A program made the translations under genes and the position numbers. A stretch of 64,000 bases of DNA from Vandiemenella viatica. Taxonomy: Eukaryota > Arthropoda > Insecta > Orthoptera > Morabidae. Each line of letters opens with the position of its first letter. Position 1 is the stretch's first letter. The DNA is taken from positions 108,536,829 to 108,600,828 of the forward strand of contig JARYHS010009186.1 of NCBI GenBank assembly GCA_031002005.1, in the 5' to 3' direction. The notes beneath the pieces are model-generated. The model ran no database searches and was not told where the DNA came from. It saw nothing but the letters and a program-made list of their open reading frames with translations. Shown here in pieces: positions 33,555-45,351 of the stretch.

Positions 33555-33860
33555 GTGGGGTCGAATAGGTGCGGTGGAGTCTGCGAAACAGCCCGCGACC
33601 AATCGAGAACTCGCTCCCCCACAAATGTGCGTGCCTGCCCGCCGCGCAGAAATAAAGAAAGAGGAAGTGGTGGGCGGACAGCAAATTGGTTAATTAATGC
33701 CGGGGGAGGCGTTGCTGTCCCCGCCGCAGATGAATTATGCATCCGTCTGGCGGGCACGCCGCTCGGGTGTCACCTGCTTGCTGTCCCCCCCCCCTCCCCT
33801 CCCCACATGGCTCGTCATTAGCTGCTCGCTCTGGACATTAACACAGCCACCGGCGATACG
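33555..33860. other. GC-rich island with TTAATTAATG core
   Basis: A GC-rich stretch without a convincing gene. It contains GGTTAATTAATGCCGGG near 33689 and GTCATTAGCTGC near 33814, TAAT cores in GC-rich sequence. It ends beside runs of C (33786-33800). Frames of 82-142 codons across it carry no domain. Confidence 0.4.
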
Positions 33861-33894
33861 CCGGCCACTTGCTGCCTTACAGCTACAAACGACA

Positions 33895-34200
33895 CTTCAC
33901 ACACTTTTCTATTATGGTACCTCTGCTCTAATAGCATATTATAAGAGACTTGCTGTAGATAATGATGTAGAAAAGAACCAGGTAAGTAAGGTTGAAAAAC
34001 CTTTGGTCAGATCCCTGCTTGAGTATATTGGGTGTGGTATGGGACCGACATCGTGGTTGGAGGATTTGCGAAAGAGATCATTGCGGATATTAACGCAGAA
34101 CGGATCATTATTCGATATTGTATAGGAACCGGGTTGAGAGTCATAGGCGTGTGTATAAACCGTGTATTGATATTGAGGCTATGAGAGGTACTGACTGAAA
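33895..34200 (+). mobile_element. Possible non-LTR retrotransposon relic
   Basis: The plus frame reads KPLVRSLLEYIGCGMGP near 33990-34050. This resembles the L-V-R-P-L-L-E-Y-x-x-x-V-W-D-P segment of CR1/Jockey-type elements, also seen at 43330-43830. Divergence is high and the limits uncertain. Confidence 0.42.
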
Positions 34201-37200
34201 AATCAGGAGTAACACTCGAAAGAAAAAAGAGACAATCACCACCATAAACTAACACTCGAATTCAACATAAGGCAGTGAGATAAGGGAGGAATCCGTACAC
34301 CGAATGAAATTCTCAGGGATAAGCTGAAACCATTTAAAGAAAAATTTCGCAAAATTCGAAAGAAGGTGTGTAAGATAATTCCCGGAAGGGAATATCTTCC
34401 ATCGCAGTTTAAATTAGTGGTAAAAGAAAGTTCTCTGTTAAAGTAGGTATAATGGTCTTATGGTGAATGTCCGCGATTAATCACACTTATGACACCAAGA
34501 TTGTAAAGGGTCGTTTTACTGGACAACTATACAGAGTTCCACATTCCTAAGTAAGAACTGCTCGACTGTACTGCACGTAGCTCCACCAAGAATAAATCGA
34601 GCTGATGGCTTACAAACACACTTTCACATGGGTGTAGTAACTGATCTTAAGATAGACTTAATCCTCACCTTTAACAAGTAGAAAATGTTGATAAACATTT
34701 ACTGAAGGGGTTGCTGAATATGGTAATGGATTGTAACTGAAAGAAGGATGATTCTATTTTGCATAGGAACATCCATATCTATGCTTTTGATGCTGCTTTT
34801 GGAAGTTTAAGTATATTTTCAGTAAATATACTACTACTTACTGACTTGATGGAAAATGGTAAGGCAAGTATTGGTCCTTAGCCTAAGTGTTATTGGATAT
34901 GAATGCATAACACATGATACGGTAAATCATAATAAACTCCATTTATTATGATATAATGGTTTATTATGATAATGTATTTTTACTAAATCTCTGATAATCG
35001 ACTGTTCTAAAGAATCGTGGCGGAAATGACACAATTCCTATATGTTACACAAGAGAAGATTAGAACTCGTTGCCATACGTGGCATAAGTAAACATTCGTT
35101 AAGCAAGTATTGAATAGAAGCAATCAGTATGTCACGAGACATGAAGCAAACAAGTTGTAATGCAATTAGAATTATAATGGTATCAAATACAAGTAACAGA
35201 TTCTACAGTAACTGACGTGCGAGAACGAAACCATAAAGTAAGGCAACATGATTGAAGTTGCTTTTATCAAAGCAAGAGAAACCAATACACTTTCAAAACA
35301 AGAATTTTAGTAGGCAAATAATCGTTAAGTAATTAAATTTGTTTGTCTTGCTGGAAATTTACTATTTCAGAAATAAGTATTTTTGGTGATTTTTTTGGTT
35401 TAAGTGCAGGATTTGGTCAATACTCAAGAGAAACTTAAAGTTACTAGGTAATAGATTTTTTTTGAGGCAGATCAGTTTAACAAAAATGGTCTAAATTGGG
35501 AAACTTAAAAAAAAAAAAACTTACTTTGTTATCTACAAAACGAGCTTTTTAAGCGTTACCGAAATAACTATGGTTCGATAAAAAAAAATCGCTCCACTAC
35601 TTCTATTGGACGCACGTATAACATAGCTTTACAAAAATTAGATGCAGTATTCTGTATTTGGCCAGCGAAACTCATTGAAATAATCCAATTTCCAGTCTGC
35701 ACCTTATTCTTGTTACGAGATTGTGACTTGTGACAGAGCAAAGGAACCCTAAAAAGTAAAAGAATTAAAACATATACTTCATAAAATAAATTTATCCAAC
35801 AAGTGCTAAAAGGCTAATTTTGAGCAATGAATATGAATATTTTCAGGCAAAAAATTTAATAATTGTGAGTTCCATAATTTTTTCGCTCTGTGTGCATGGT
35901 CCATTGAAAATCTATAAGCAAAATATTTATAACATTGTGCCCTGATTTAGATGATAGAAACTGGTAAAAGAATGGAAGACAATATTTTTTATCGCAAGGG
36001 AAACTTGCGATATGTTTTAATTCTGGGCAGTGGGGCTGTTTTCAGGTCGGCAATCCGATCAATAGGAGTTCGACCGAGATTCATCTGACCAGCCGGGACA
36101 GACGCCATAAAGACAAGCGCTTCGGATTAATGGCTCAAGGGCGAATTGTTTGATTAAACTAGGCGGCCGAGAGAGAGGGGGGAGTGTAAGCGCAGTGGTC
36201 GGGGGAATTTGGCGACATGAAACTTGATTCGCAACTCCCGTGTGTGCCGTGACGCTCCAAGGATGACGCGCGCAATCAGCCCTCACCAAGAACTGCCCTC
36301 GTCGAGCAGGGCCAGCTAATAAGCCCGACACGGCTCCCCAAAAACCGGACGAGTGATCGAGATTTCTGGTACGCGCGGTCACAAAAAATCTGCTCAAGAG
36401 GGTACCAATCGAGGCAGTGCCACGTAGAATGACAGCAGCTCGAAGCTTTCTCACCTTGCTGCAGATCCTATACCACATGGATAAAGTAAATTCATTTTTC
36501 GTGGAGCATCTTTACAATTCTGGTCTAGTGCATGTAGCTACTTTTGTGTATACACTGTCTCCAGCTATGTTTATGGTGAGTATATTATAAGGAAAATTGT
36601 AGATGATTAGAACGTGGACTGAGAAATCTTATATTTGTTGTTGGATTAGGAGCTGAAATGAACGAACTGTATAAAAGAGTTCACAAGGAAGAAGAACATT
36701 GGCTTGTTAGTAAACAAAGATATGATAACATTTATACTAATAGCGGGAGGTGTCTACAGTAAAAATGTTTACCGGAAAGCTAAGGAAAGTTGAATCACTT
36801 TTCATATCTAATCTCCACAGGAGGTACGGGTGCATCGACAAAAGGCGACAAAAACAACAATTACAAGAGATTTTACAGGTCATAATCTAAAGAATCTTGT
36901 CATTCAGAGATCTAGAGAACAGATTCCGAAAGGATTTGTTAGTTTCAACGTTTCTGGTGATGAAACAGCGATCAACAAGATAGTGGACTATAGCAGAATA
37001 ATTTTCGAGATGTGAGGATATAGGTAGTCTAAGGGTGACCAAGGGTATGGTCATTGGGCTAGAGGAGTTCCTGATCAAAACTTTGGTAGCATGCAATGAT
37101 TTGATTTTTTCCTAGGCACAGAAGCAAATCTAATTATTGGGTTTTATCACTGTTGGACCTCTTACTGTCGATTTGAACCAAAAATGTATTGAAAAATGAG

Positions 37201-38989
37201 GAACTCCTAAGTGGAGTTAGTAGAGGTTAGATCTCATCGAAAGCATCATACATGCCGCTTTGAATTCTTCTCTAACAACCACCCCTTGCAACACCTGCCA
37301 ACTGGCCTTTCCTTTTCTCCTCTTCTCGAGTACACAGCATTCAAAAATTTACATATGGATTATTGTAATTTTCCTATGATAACTTCAACCAAATGTTTAC
37401 CTCTTATGATTGAGTGGTAATTGTTGAAGTTGCTAAGAATCCAGCTCGAACTCCGGTGTGGGCTAGTATTATCAAAGTCAGGAATTCGTTTCTGCCTAAT
37501 TTTGTTTTGCAAGTGTAAAATAATTTATGACGATTCAGTGGTTTGAATCCCTCGCAAGAATGCACGTCCCCATTTTCGTGTACATTTACCTATATGAGGT
37601 ACACTAATTGCGCAACTGATAGAATTTTTTCTTGAGCTTGTGTACCACGCTGTTAGAAGCGACCATAATGCTCAGCTGGATTGTAACCTGTTCCTTGATT
37701 CTTTCTCTTAAAGTATCATCGAAAGTAACATAGTTCATTATAATATTCGAAGAAAGTGGTTCGATTTTTGCATTTGATGAGGTATAGAGAGTTATTAAAC
37801 TACAAATATAGTAAATCGTATTTAAAAAAAAAAATACGCCTGCAATAACTAATAGATAGGGCCGTGGAAAATATTTGGACTTGAAGAACGGTTATATTAA
37901 TACTTTTCATACGCTCTCGTGACGGGTGGTCTGTGAATTAGGGCTTAAATAGGGAGTTTTGGTATTTTATTCAAGAGTGAGTAGCATACGTGACATAAAG
38001 TGCAGAGTTGCAGGATTCAGGTTAGTGCAGCACGTGATCGCACACATAAGAACCCCAGCGTGGCGTCGGATTGTTCTATTCGGTGATTGAATATTCTGCC
38101 AGCAGCCATGTAGAAGGTAAGACGTATGTCTTGTTCTGTGCCTCCGGCACTGGGCAAGCTATGCTTGCCTATGGTCTTCTCTCATGTTAGTTATTGGGTT
38201 AGATAAAATATGTTAGATAAATTATTCAGTCTGTGTAACTTAAATGAGTTGTTTGCCGTTGTTTGTAATAATGTTGTAATGCCTCGTGATAATCTTATTT
38301 GGGAATGAAGTGTTATATTCGGGATCGTTAATTATTCAGTCATTCGTGTTATAATTCAGTAAAGCCTTGTCTCAGTTATATTCGTATGAAGAAGCTAGTA
38401 ATTCATTTAGTAAGTTAGTATACCTGTAGCCATGCTTGCGTGTTATTTCCTATCATCATTAACGTTAGACAGATTTTCGGATAAATGTATGGTTAGGCTT
38501 TTATAATTAAAGTATGTTTAAATTATCAGTTGTGTCGCCTCAGTTATTTATAGTCGTTAGGTTAGATCCCTAATTATTTCAGATAATTTTGTGGAAAAGT
38601 GTGTGATATATCGGCAAGGTAAGAACTAAATATCAAAATTAAAGCAGTCACGGGACTCCTGCTTTATCAATAGAGTCGCCCTGGTGTTAAATATATACTT
38701 ATCCTGACAAATAACATCTTGTTGCCCACAAGTAGATAGTCTGTTATAGCCTGGAAGATAATCTAAAATCCTAAAATTCTTCTAAGAATATCTCTCCACA
38801 TCACTATAGTCTCCCACTAGTGGACTGCACCCCCATTAACACATAGTACGCAACACTCTAATCATAAAAATTTCTGGAATATCAAAAAAGGCTTTTATTT
38901 ACTTGTGAGGAGTAATGATTACCAAATTTTTATGGAACTTGTGATTTTTCTTGATGGGGTCTCACATTTTGGAGGATTCTGTTTCAATG
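34201..38989. other. Long AT-rich stretch with a GC-rich island at 36050-36430
   Basis: No gene is recognised. The island at about 36050-36430 contains GGCCGAGAGAGAGGGGGGAG and ATTAATGGC/GATTAAAC cores. The minus frame over it (36059-36478, 139 codons) has no domain. A pair of inverted TTTATTATGAT/ATCATAATAAA strings lies at 34926-34955. A cluster of three hairpins at 38119-38169 is listed separately. Confidence 0.45.
38119..38169. other. Cluster of three perfect short hairpins
   Basis: Three consecutive inverted repeats lie within 51 bp: AAGAC-GTAT-GTCTT (38119-38132), GTGCC-TCC-GGCAC (38138-38150) and GGCAAGC-TAT-GCTTGCC (38153-38169). Stems are 5, 5 and 7 bp with no mismatch. The surrounding sequence is otherwise unremarkable AT-rich DNA. 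Possible structured RNA or protein-binding palindromes; no family is recognised. Confidence 0.4.
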
Positions 38990-39155
38990 TATGGACCGTC
39001 CATACAGATTTCGGTTTTCAAATTAAACTTTCCAGAAATTACGAGGCCAATGGCAGTTTGCCCTTTCAAACAGCCACTGTCGAATTCCTTCCCATTCCTT
39101 GACCACATTCTTCCTCTACCGATCTCGACGTCTACCAATCCAAAAATCTTATTTT
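38990..39155 (+). mobile_element. tRNA-derived SINE fragment, decayed
   Basis: Traces of the main family: CCATACAGATTTCGGTTTTC, CCCTTTCAAACAGCCACTG, GAATTCCTTCCCATTCCTTG and GATCTCGACGTCTACC. The head and A tail are lost. Confidence 0.6.
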
Positions 39156-40087
39156 TTTAAATTGTGATTAAGAGAAGTTCTCAGATCACACTCGCTGTGA
39201 TCACCATGTTAACAATCACCTGGTTTATTAAAAGTTTTGTTAATGACCCATTTACTAACACTGCCGAAGACTAACACTGATTATATGTTTCTCTTCTCGC
39301 AGAGTGAATGTTTTAAAAGTATTTTCCACACTGTGAGTGTTGCTAATGATTGTGAAAATAAAAAAAGTATGAGGACTAAAACGTCAAAGCGAAAAGATCA
39401 TTATATTCGAACGGATTTCAATTCCTTTTTTGTAATTAATTGACAGAAGCAATTTCGAAACTGATGTTGATTAGCGGTCCCGTAAAGAGCGTTTCGATGT
39501 AATGAACTGTCACTGCAAACGAGGCGCATTTAACTGCCGCCTTGCCGATAGTGCTGCCCCCCAATAAAAATGCTACCGCCGCCATATTGCTGCCTCCCCC
39601 CCCCCTCCCCTTCAAAAACGATTCTCTTTTATTGTGAATTGCAGTTTGCATCCTCCTGTCTGCTAAGTGTGTGACAGTAATGAATTAAAAATATCACCAC
39701 CAATCGCTTGTGAAGTGTCAATATTTCTGTTAATTGTATCATTTCATTTAGAAAAGGATGTGAAATGCTGCAAAACTTGATATTAACATACTCTTACCAA
39801 AATTCAGTTAGAGAAATGGTTCATTTGTAAGCATACAACTGTAGATAGGTTTTGCTGTGAGATATTATAATCAATGCAGTTTTAATAAACATTGTGCTTA
39901 ATTATTGTATATCTTTTTAATCGCCATAATCGCGCGAGATATTTTCTTCCAGAGTAAAAGATATGAAAATAGGTTGCAATAATTTGAACTATAAATTATA
40001 TCATTTACATTTACATTCTTACATTAAAACTACAGTAGGAACAGAAAATACCATACCATTCTAAACAGATAAGTAATTTATACATTT
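39156..40087. other. AT-rich stretch, nothing recognised
   Basis: No gene is recognised. A small GC-richer patch at about 39470-39620 ends in a C run (39594-39605). Confidence 0.45.
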
Positions 40088-40095
40088 ACACATGA

Positions 40096-41270
40096 TTTTT
40101 TTTTTGCTGTCGTCAGTCTTTAGACTGGTTTGATGCAATCCTCCATCCCTTCCTATCCTGTGCTAACCTCTTCATTTCTACATACCCCTTACATCCCACG
40201 TCATCAATTATCTGCTTCATATATTCTAATCTCTGTCTACCTCTACAGTTCTTACCTTCAACAGTTTCCTCCACTAACAAATTAACCAATCCAGCATGTC
40301 TCAAAATATGACCTACCAGCCTATCTCTTCTTCCTGTAAGCTTCTTCCATAAACTTCTTTTCTCACCCATCATTTCCAAAACTCGTTCATTTCTTACTTT
40401 GTCTGTCCACCTAATTTTCAGCATTCTTCTGTAGCACCACATTTCAAATGCTTCAAGTTTCTTTCTTTCCGTTATTCCTAAAGTCCATGTTTCGCTACCG
40501 TAAAGTGCTGTGCTCCACACATAGAGTTTTAAGAAGTTCTTTCTAATTACTAGATCAATATTTGAAACTAAAAGGTTTCTCTTTTTCATGAAGGCTCATT
40601 TTGCTAGTGCTATTCTGCTTTTAACATCATTCCTGCTTCGGCCATCGGTTGTAATTTTGCTTCCCAAGTAACAGAACTCACTCACTTCTCCTATTGCATC
40701 CGATCCTATTTTTATATTTAATCTGCTAGTATTGGTATCATTTCTGCTACATTTCATCACTTTTGTTTTACTTTGATTTATATTCAGGCCAAAATCTTCC
40801 TTCAGTATTTTGTTCATGCCATTCAGTAACTTTTCAATATCGTAAGCCCTCTCTGCTAATAAGACAATGTCGTCAGCAAATCGTAGCATACTGATTTTTT
40901 CTCCCTGAAAACTTATGCCACATGGAAATTTGACTTTCTTCATTGCTTCTTCTACATACAAGTTGAATATTAACGGGGATAGACTACAACCTTGTCTCAC
41001 ACCCTTTTTAACTGATGCATGTCTCTCGTGATTCTCTACTTTTATTACAGCCACTTGATTCTTATATAGTTTATAGAGTATTCTTCTATCTCGATACTTT
41101 AGACCTGACTTCTTTAAAATTTTGAACATCTTGTCCCATCTAACATTATCAAAAGCTTTTTCTAAATCAACAAATGCCATATAAGTATCTTTGTTTTTCT
41201 TGATCCGCCCTTCAAGTATTAATCTTAAAGACAGAATTGCTTCCCTTGTACCGCGATTTTTCCTAAACCC
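40096..41270 (-). mobile_element. 5'-truncated non-LTR retrotransposon with TSD
   Basis: A minus-strand insertion ends in a short A tail (T run at 40096-40105). The 8-bp duplication ACACATGA flanks it at 40088-40095 and 41271-41278, with further partial similarity beyond. The 5' end is cut off within the RT coding region, as is usual for target-primed insertion that stops early. The retained body covers most of the RT and the C-terminal tail. Two other 3' fragments of this or a near family lie at 24552-24850 and 57186-57545. Confidence 0.9.
40113..41270 (-). pseudogene. Reverse transcriptase of non-LTR element, truncated, one stop
   Basis: Reading from the truncated 5' end, RT motifs appear in order. 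GFRKNRGTREAI is followed by motif A AFVDLEKAFD, motif B GVRQGCSLSPLIFNLY and motif C FADD with flanking LRFADDIVLLAE. Then comes a C-terminal domain with LYGSETWTL, AFEMWCYRRMLKI and GHILRHAGL, ending MKRLAQDRKGWR. The two frames (41276-40596 and 40589-40113) are the same reading frame split by a single TGA at 40596-40598, so the copy is otherwise open. It would copy element RNA into DNA. The endonuclease part is missing. Motifs suggest the RTE-like or related insect group, not verified. Confidence 0.88.
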
Positions 41271-41278
41271 ACACATGA

Positions 41279-43329
41279 ATTAAAGTTTGATATATGATCA
41301 AAATACATGGAAAGCAACGAAAAGTTTGATTCAAGTTAGAGAGTGAATCGTTCTAATTTTACAAGAATTTATTTCGTGTTTGAGGAATACTGAAGAAACA
41401 AAAAACAAAACTCTACAGTGAAAGCATACATTCAGTTCAGATCCCGCTAGCATTAAATCATGACTTTAAAATCTGAAGGAAAGATCTGGAAAGTTGCTTG
41501 TAGTATCAAACCTGGAACGTTTTCTGTGACGTCAGCAAGAAAATTATCTCCAATGAGATGAAATTTTTACGAAACATACTAAATATGAGTGGGTCATAAT
41601 GTGGTGTGGGATTGGTTGATATTATTAACACAAGGTTCAACTAGGAGAAATAACTGATTACACCAAAGGTTTACGTATTTTTAGAAAATTAAAGGTAGAG
41701 TATAATGTATTGTTCGTAAGAAGGTGAATAGATAACCCCTAGCGAGAAGGAAGGGTGGCCAATAAACAGTGAATGGAGAAGCTGATTAGGAAATTGAGTG
41801 GAAGAGGGATGGGGAAATAATGGGGTATATTACAGAAGCATTAAGGTATTCTTAGAAAACGGGAGATACTGTTGATTATATAAACTTTGTACTTACGGTA
41901 GAATGTTATGGATTAGATACACGGCCCAATCTTAGATGGTTGGTTGCTGACTGCATTTAATCCTCACATTAATTTTTTTTAAAAATTAAATTGAGAACAG
42001 TTGTTTTGAAAGGTGAATGCTTGTTTGGGATTACCCTTTAAGGAAACATAACGTTGTATTTACTTCAAATCCCCCAAGTACTATAGGATCCAGTTAATTA
42101 ACAGCACGCATTAAGCCAGTATGTTCGTCTGAAACTTGTGAGTGGTTTATTTCTTAGAGAACAGTGTTTAAGTTTACCAACAGTAATAGAAGCAGATAGG
42201 AAAAGCCATTAAAATAGCATAACAAGTAAATAAACAAAATAATGAATTTTATTTTATTCCTAACTTTGTTCTCCAATTCCAAATCTATTAATCAAATCTT
42301 GAAATGTCAGGTGAAATTCCTGGCAAGATTTAATTTTCTAAATTAAAAAACTTTTCATTTCAAAGCGTTTCCGAACACTGCCTTGAAGCCTTAGCTGTCC
42401 ACCATTCGTGTACACTACGGACAGTATAATGAGCTGGCCAACTCTTGATTGTAATAAATGTGAGAAGAAAAAGGGCTGTGAGAACAATTGGACTTTAATT
42501 TTATGGGCGTCACATTTTACACACTGCTTAGAATTACCACCATTGTTTTCCCTGCCTGCAGTAAATGTAAAACTAAACGAGAAACATTAATTACTGACAA
42601 ATATGCCTATTAATCCTGTGGTTAATTTATTCACAACACATGAGAAATTCTAATTAATTGCTGTACTGTGTTTGATTAGATGTTGTTTTTAGAAGTAATA
42701 TTATTACTTATTAGTAACATTAATATTTGAGTATCGTTGAAAGTAATGTAACGCTAGATGTACACTGTTAACATTTATTTTATTTTCGTGTACTCTGCTT
42801 CATCTATCATATTAATTTCCTTGATCCCAGTATAAAAATCCGTTTGAGCATATAACCCGTTTACAGAAGACTTTTATTTCGGGCTGGATGTTGTTGGAAC
42901 GTACAGTATACCATAAACTTTTTTATAAAATAGTAATAACTAGTAATAACCACAAATTTAAAATATTTTTGTCTCTGTCTAAAATAGACTTTTTTTTGCA
43001 TTTGTGGTTGTTATTTTCATTGCTAGCGGTATGAGTATGAATTTCAGCATTTGGAAAACATTTGGACTGTTTGTTGCAAAGAAAATAAGAAACAAAACTA
43101 TATGGTTCTGGGGCATCGTAAATACGCTTGAACTTTTCAACAGTAACAAGCAGAACATAGCTCATTAGGGCTTAAAAAGACCCATACTAGTAGATAATTA
43201 AAACAGAATGATGCGACACTAAAGGACAGAGATAAATTTTTCGGAATATGTCGGGTGGCAATTGTTCTTTGACTGTTGCTGAAAAAAGCTCTCCTTGTAG
43301 GTTTGGGATATGTAGATACATTTACTGGA
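41279..43329. other. AT-rich stretch, nothing recognised
   Basis: About 2 kb without a recognised gene, RNA or element. Confidence 0.5.
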
Positions 43330-43830
43330 GAAGGTTATACGATGATGTACAAGAGAAGTTAAGGAATTGGGTTACAAAACTCTGGTCAGACCATTGGTTG
43401 AATATGATGGTGTAGTTTGAGATCCGCATTCTGGGTAAATTAATACAGGACATGGAGGGTGTGCAAAGAAGAGCAGCTAGATTTGTTTGTGGAAAGTACC
43501 GTAGGACCCAATCAGTAACTGATATGATAAATGAGCTGGATTAGGAGCCATTGAAAGGCATGAGGAGGATGAAGAGAGTGCTGGGAGTGTACAAGGCTTA
43601 GGTTGGTGAAGGGGGTTGGAAGGATATTGGTCGAAGAATTAGGAGTAACGCGTGGAAGGGAAAAGATGACCATGGGCACAAACTGGCACTCGATTGTATG
43701 TAAAACGAAGTGGGAAAATTTTCTTTTGTGGGATAGGGTATCAGGGATTGGAATAAGTTACCTAAATTCGTAAATAACAAAAGTAGACGAGGGAGGAATT
43801 TTAACACTAAAAGCATATAAGATAATTATA
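43330..43830 (+). mobile_element. Non-LTR retrotransposon relic, CR1/Jockey-like tail
   Basis: Broken plus-strand translation gives GYKTLVRPLVEYDGVV near 43366-43412 and then RRAARFV-type wording near 43470-43490 (VQRRAARFVCGKYRR by frame change). A W-E-P-L-E-R segment follows, and the end resembles F-x-R-x-x-x-W-N-x-L-P (near 43730-43765). Many stops and shifts. This is the C-terminal third of a reverse transcriptase ORF from a family also represented at 56574-57012. Confidence 0.66.
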
Positions 43831-44559
43831 ATAATAAATAATAATTAGATGACTACGGAAATTGCCACTAGAGCATGTGCTCCATCGCAAATAAAATTCA
43901 ATCCAATTAAATGTTATTTATAGTTTACTAAAAATCTGAGTTAGTTGTATTCAATCAAGTTCAACATTGTGAAAATAACTGATATTTCATATACCTTCTA
44001 ATGAACTAAAAAAATTTCTGCCTAGTAGTAGATTGTAATGAATGTGTGGAGAGGTATGAATCTGTGGAAACAGTTATGCGTTCTTAAGCAACTATAAAGT
44101 GTTCATTACTTGCACTACAATTTTCGCAACATGTTAAGAGATATACAAACAAATGGCATCAGGCACGAATTTATTATTTAATACAACCACAACGTGAAGG
44201 AATATACCCAAGCCAAATCGTGTTCATAATGCAAATAAGACATTGTAAAGAAAATAAATAAACAAAAACCACTTTATATATGTTTTTAATTAATTAATAT
44301 ATTATTTTCTTAAGTAAACAATCTACCCGAATGTCATTCTTATGCAACTGTACGCGCGTTGCAATGAAGTACTGCTTCATTCACCAATAGATCCAAAAAT
44401 TTTGTGAACCAGTGATAAATATGTTGCGCCATCGTTGCAAGAGTTAAATAAAGTTCGTTTAATGCAAATTTTAAGAAAAATAAATGGCCTCAATACCAGA
44501 AATCGACAAATAACGCTTGGCTAATACCTGCAAGAGTTGTTCCTGTTGAGTCTGGGTGA
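43831..44559. other. AT-rich stretch, nothing recognised
   Basis: No gene or element recognised. Confidence 0.5.
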
Positions 44560-44900
44560 AGAACGACGGCGGCGGTGGAACGCGTCCGATAGCGCAAGAA
44601 AATGCATTAGCACATTACCATCGGCGTATTGGCCATTTCGAAGTTAAATCATGGCGGTTGGTATGAATTAAACATGAAGCGAGCTGGGCTGGGCTGGGCC
44701 GAGCAGTTAAGAACGGCCGCCGTGCCAGCTAATAGACGATCGGAGAGCCAGCAGGACAACCGAAGGGAAAACAGTGCGACAAAAGTGGGAAATGGGTCAT
44801 ATCCAACTGTACTCCGCAGTTCATAATTAATGGCCCGGTGGACGCTTTTACTCGCCTCCCGGCTGAGGTAGCGAAAGCACAGTACTTTCCTTGGCATTCG
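44560..44900. other. GC-rich island
   Basis: A GC-richer stretch with GACGGCGGCGGTGGAACGCG, a GGGCT triplet repeat (GAGCTGGGCTGGGCTGGGCC) near 44681, and TAAT cores (CAGCTAATAGACG, AATTAATGGCCCGG). Frames of 65-82 codons overlap on both strands without a domain. A hAT MITE inserted just downstream of it. Confidence 0.4.
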
Positions 44901-44933
44901 ACACGACGTTAGTTGGTTTGAGACCCTGTAGAG

Positions 44934-45343
44934 CAGTGTTTCCCAACCTTTTTTGGGTCATGTTCCACTTTCAACATTTTTTTGCCCCCCATACATAATT
45001 TTTAATAAAAAAATTATTTGTTATTAAAGAAACTGATATAGGATGGTTTTTGAAAGAAAACACTTTAATATTATCATAAAACACAGTAAGTAAAATTAAA
45101 AAACATATAATGAAATACTAAAATTCAAATTCAAAAGATTTATAATAAACATTTATTATGGCAATTTAGTGTGATCCTTTTAAGAATTTGCTTTTTTGCT
45201 ATATTTTGTAACCATATCTGGCATTGTGTTTAAATAACCCAAAGAGAAAGCGGTAAAGTCGTATCAAGTCAATTTCTAAATTGCCCCCCTAAAAAACCAA
45301 ATTGCCCCCCTGTGGGGCGTGGGCCCCACGTTGGGAAACACTG
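44934..45343. mobile_element. hAT MITE with perfect 8-bp TSD, 410 bp
   Basis: The left end CAGTGTTTCCCAAC and the right end GTTGGGAAACACTG are a 14-bp perfect inverted repeat. The 8-bp duplication CTGTAGAG lies at 44926-44933 and 45344-45351. The inverted repeats open with CAGTG, as in many hAT elements. The interior is AT-rich with TTGCCCCCC motifs near both ends (44984-44992, 45282-45310) and no coding frame. The exact duplication suggests a fairly recent insertion. Confidence 0.93.
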
Positions 45344-45351
45344 CTGTAGAG

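Noticed and set aside
37900..38760. Solo LTR of a retrotransposon
   Set aside because: Some TGTTA-type strings are present, but I found no paired direct repeat, primer site or duplication.
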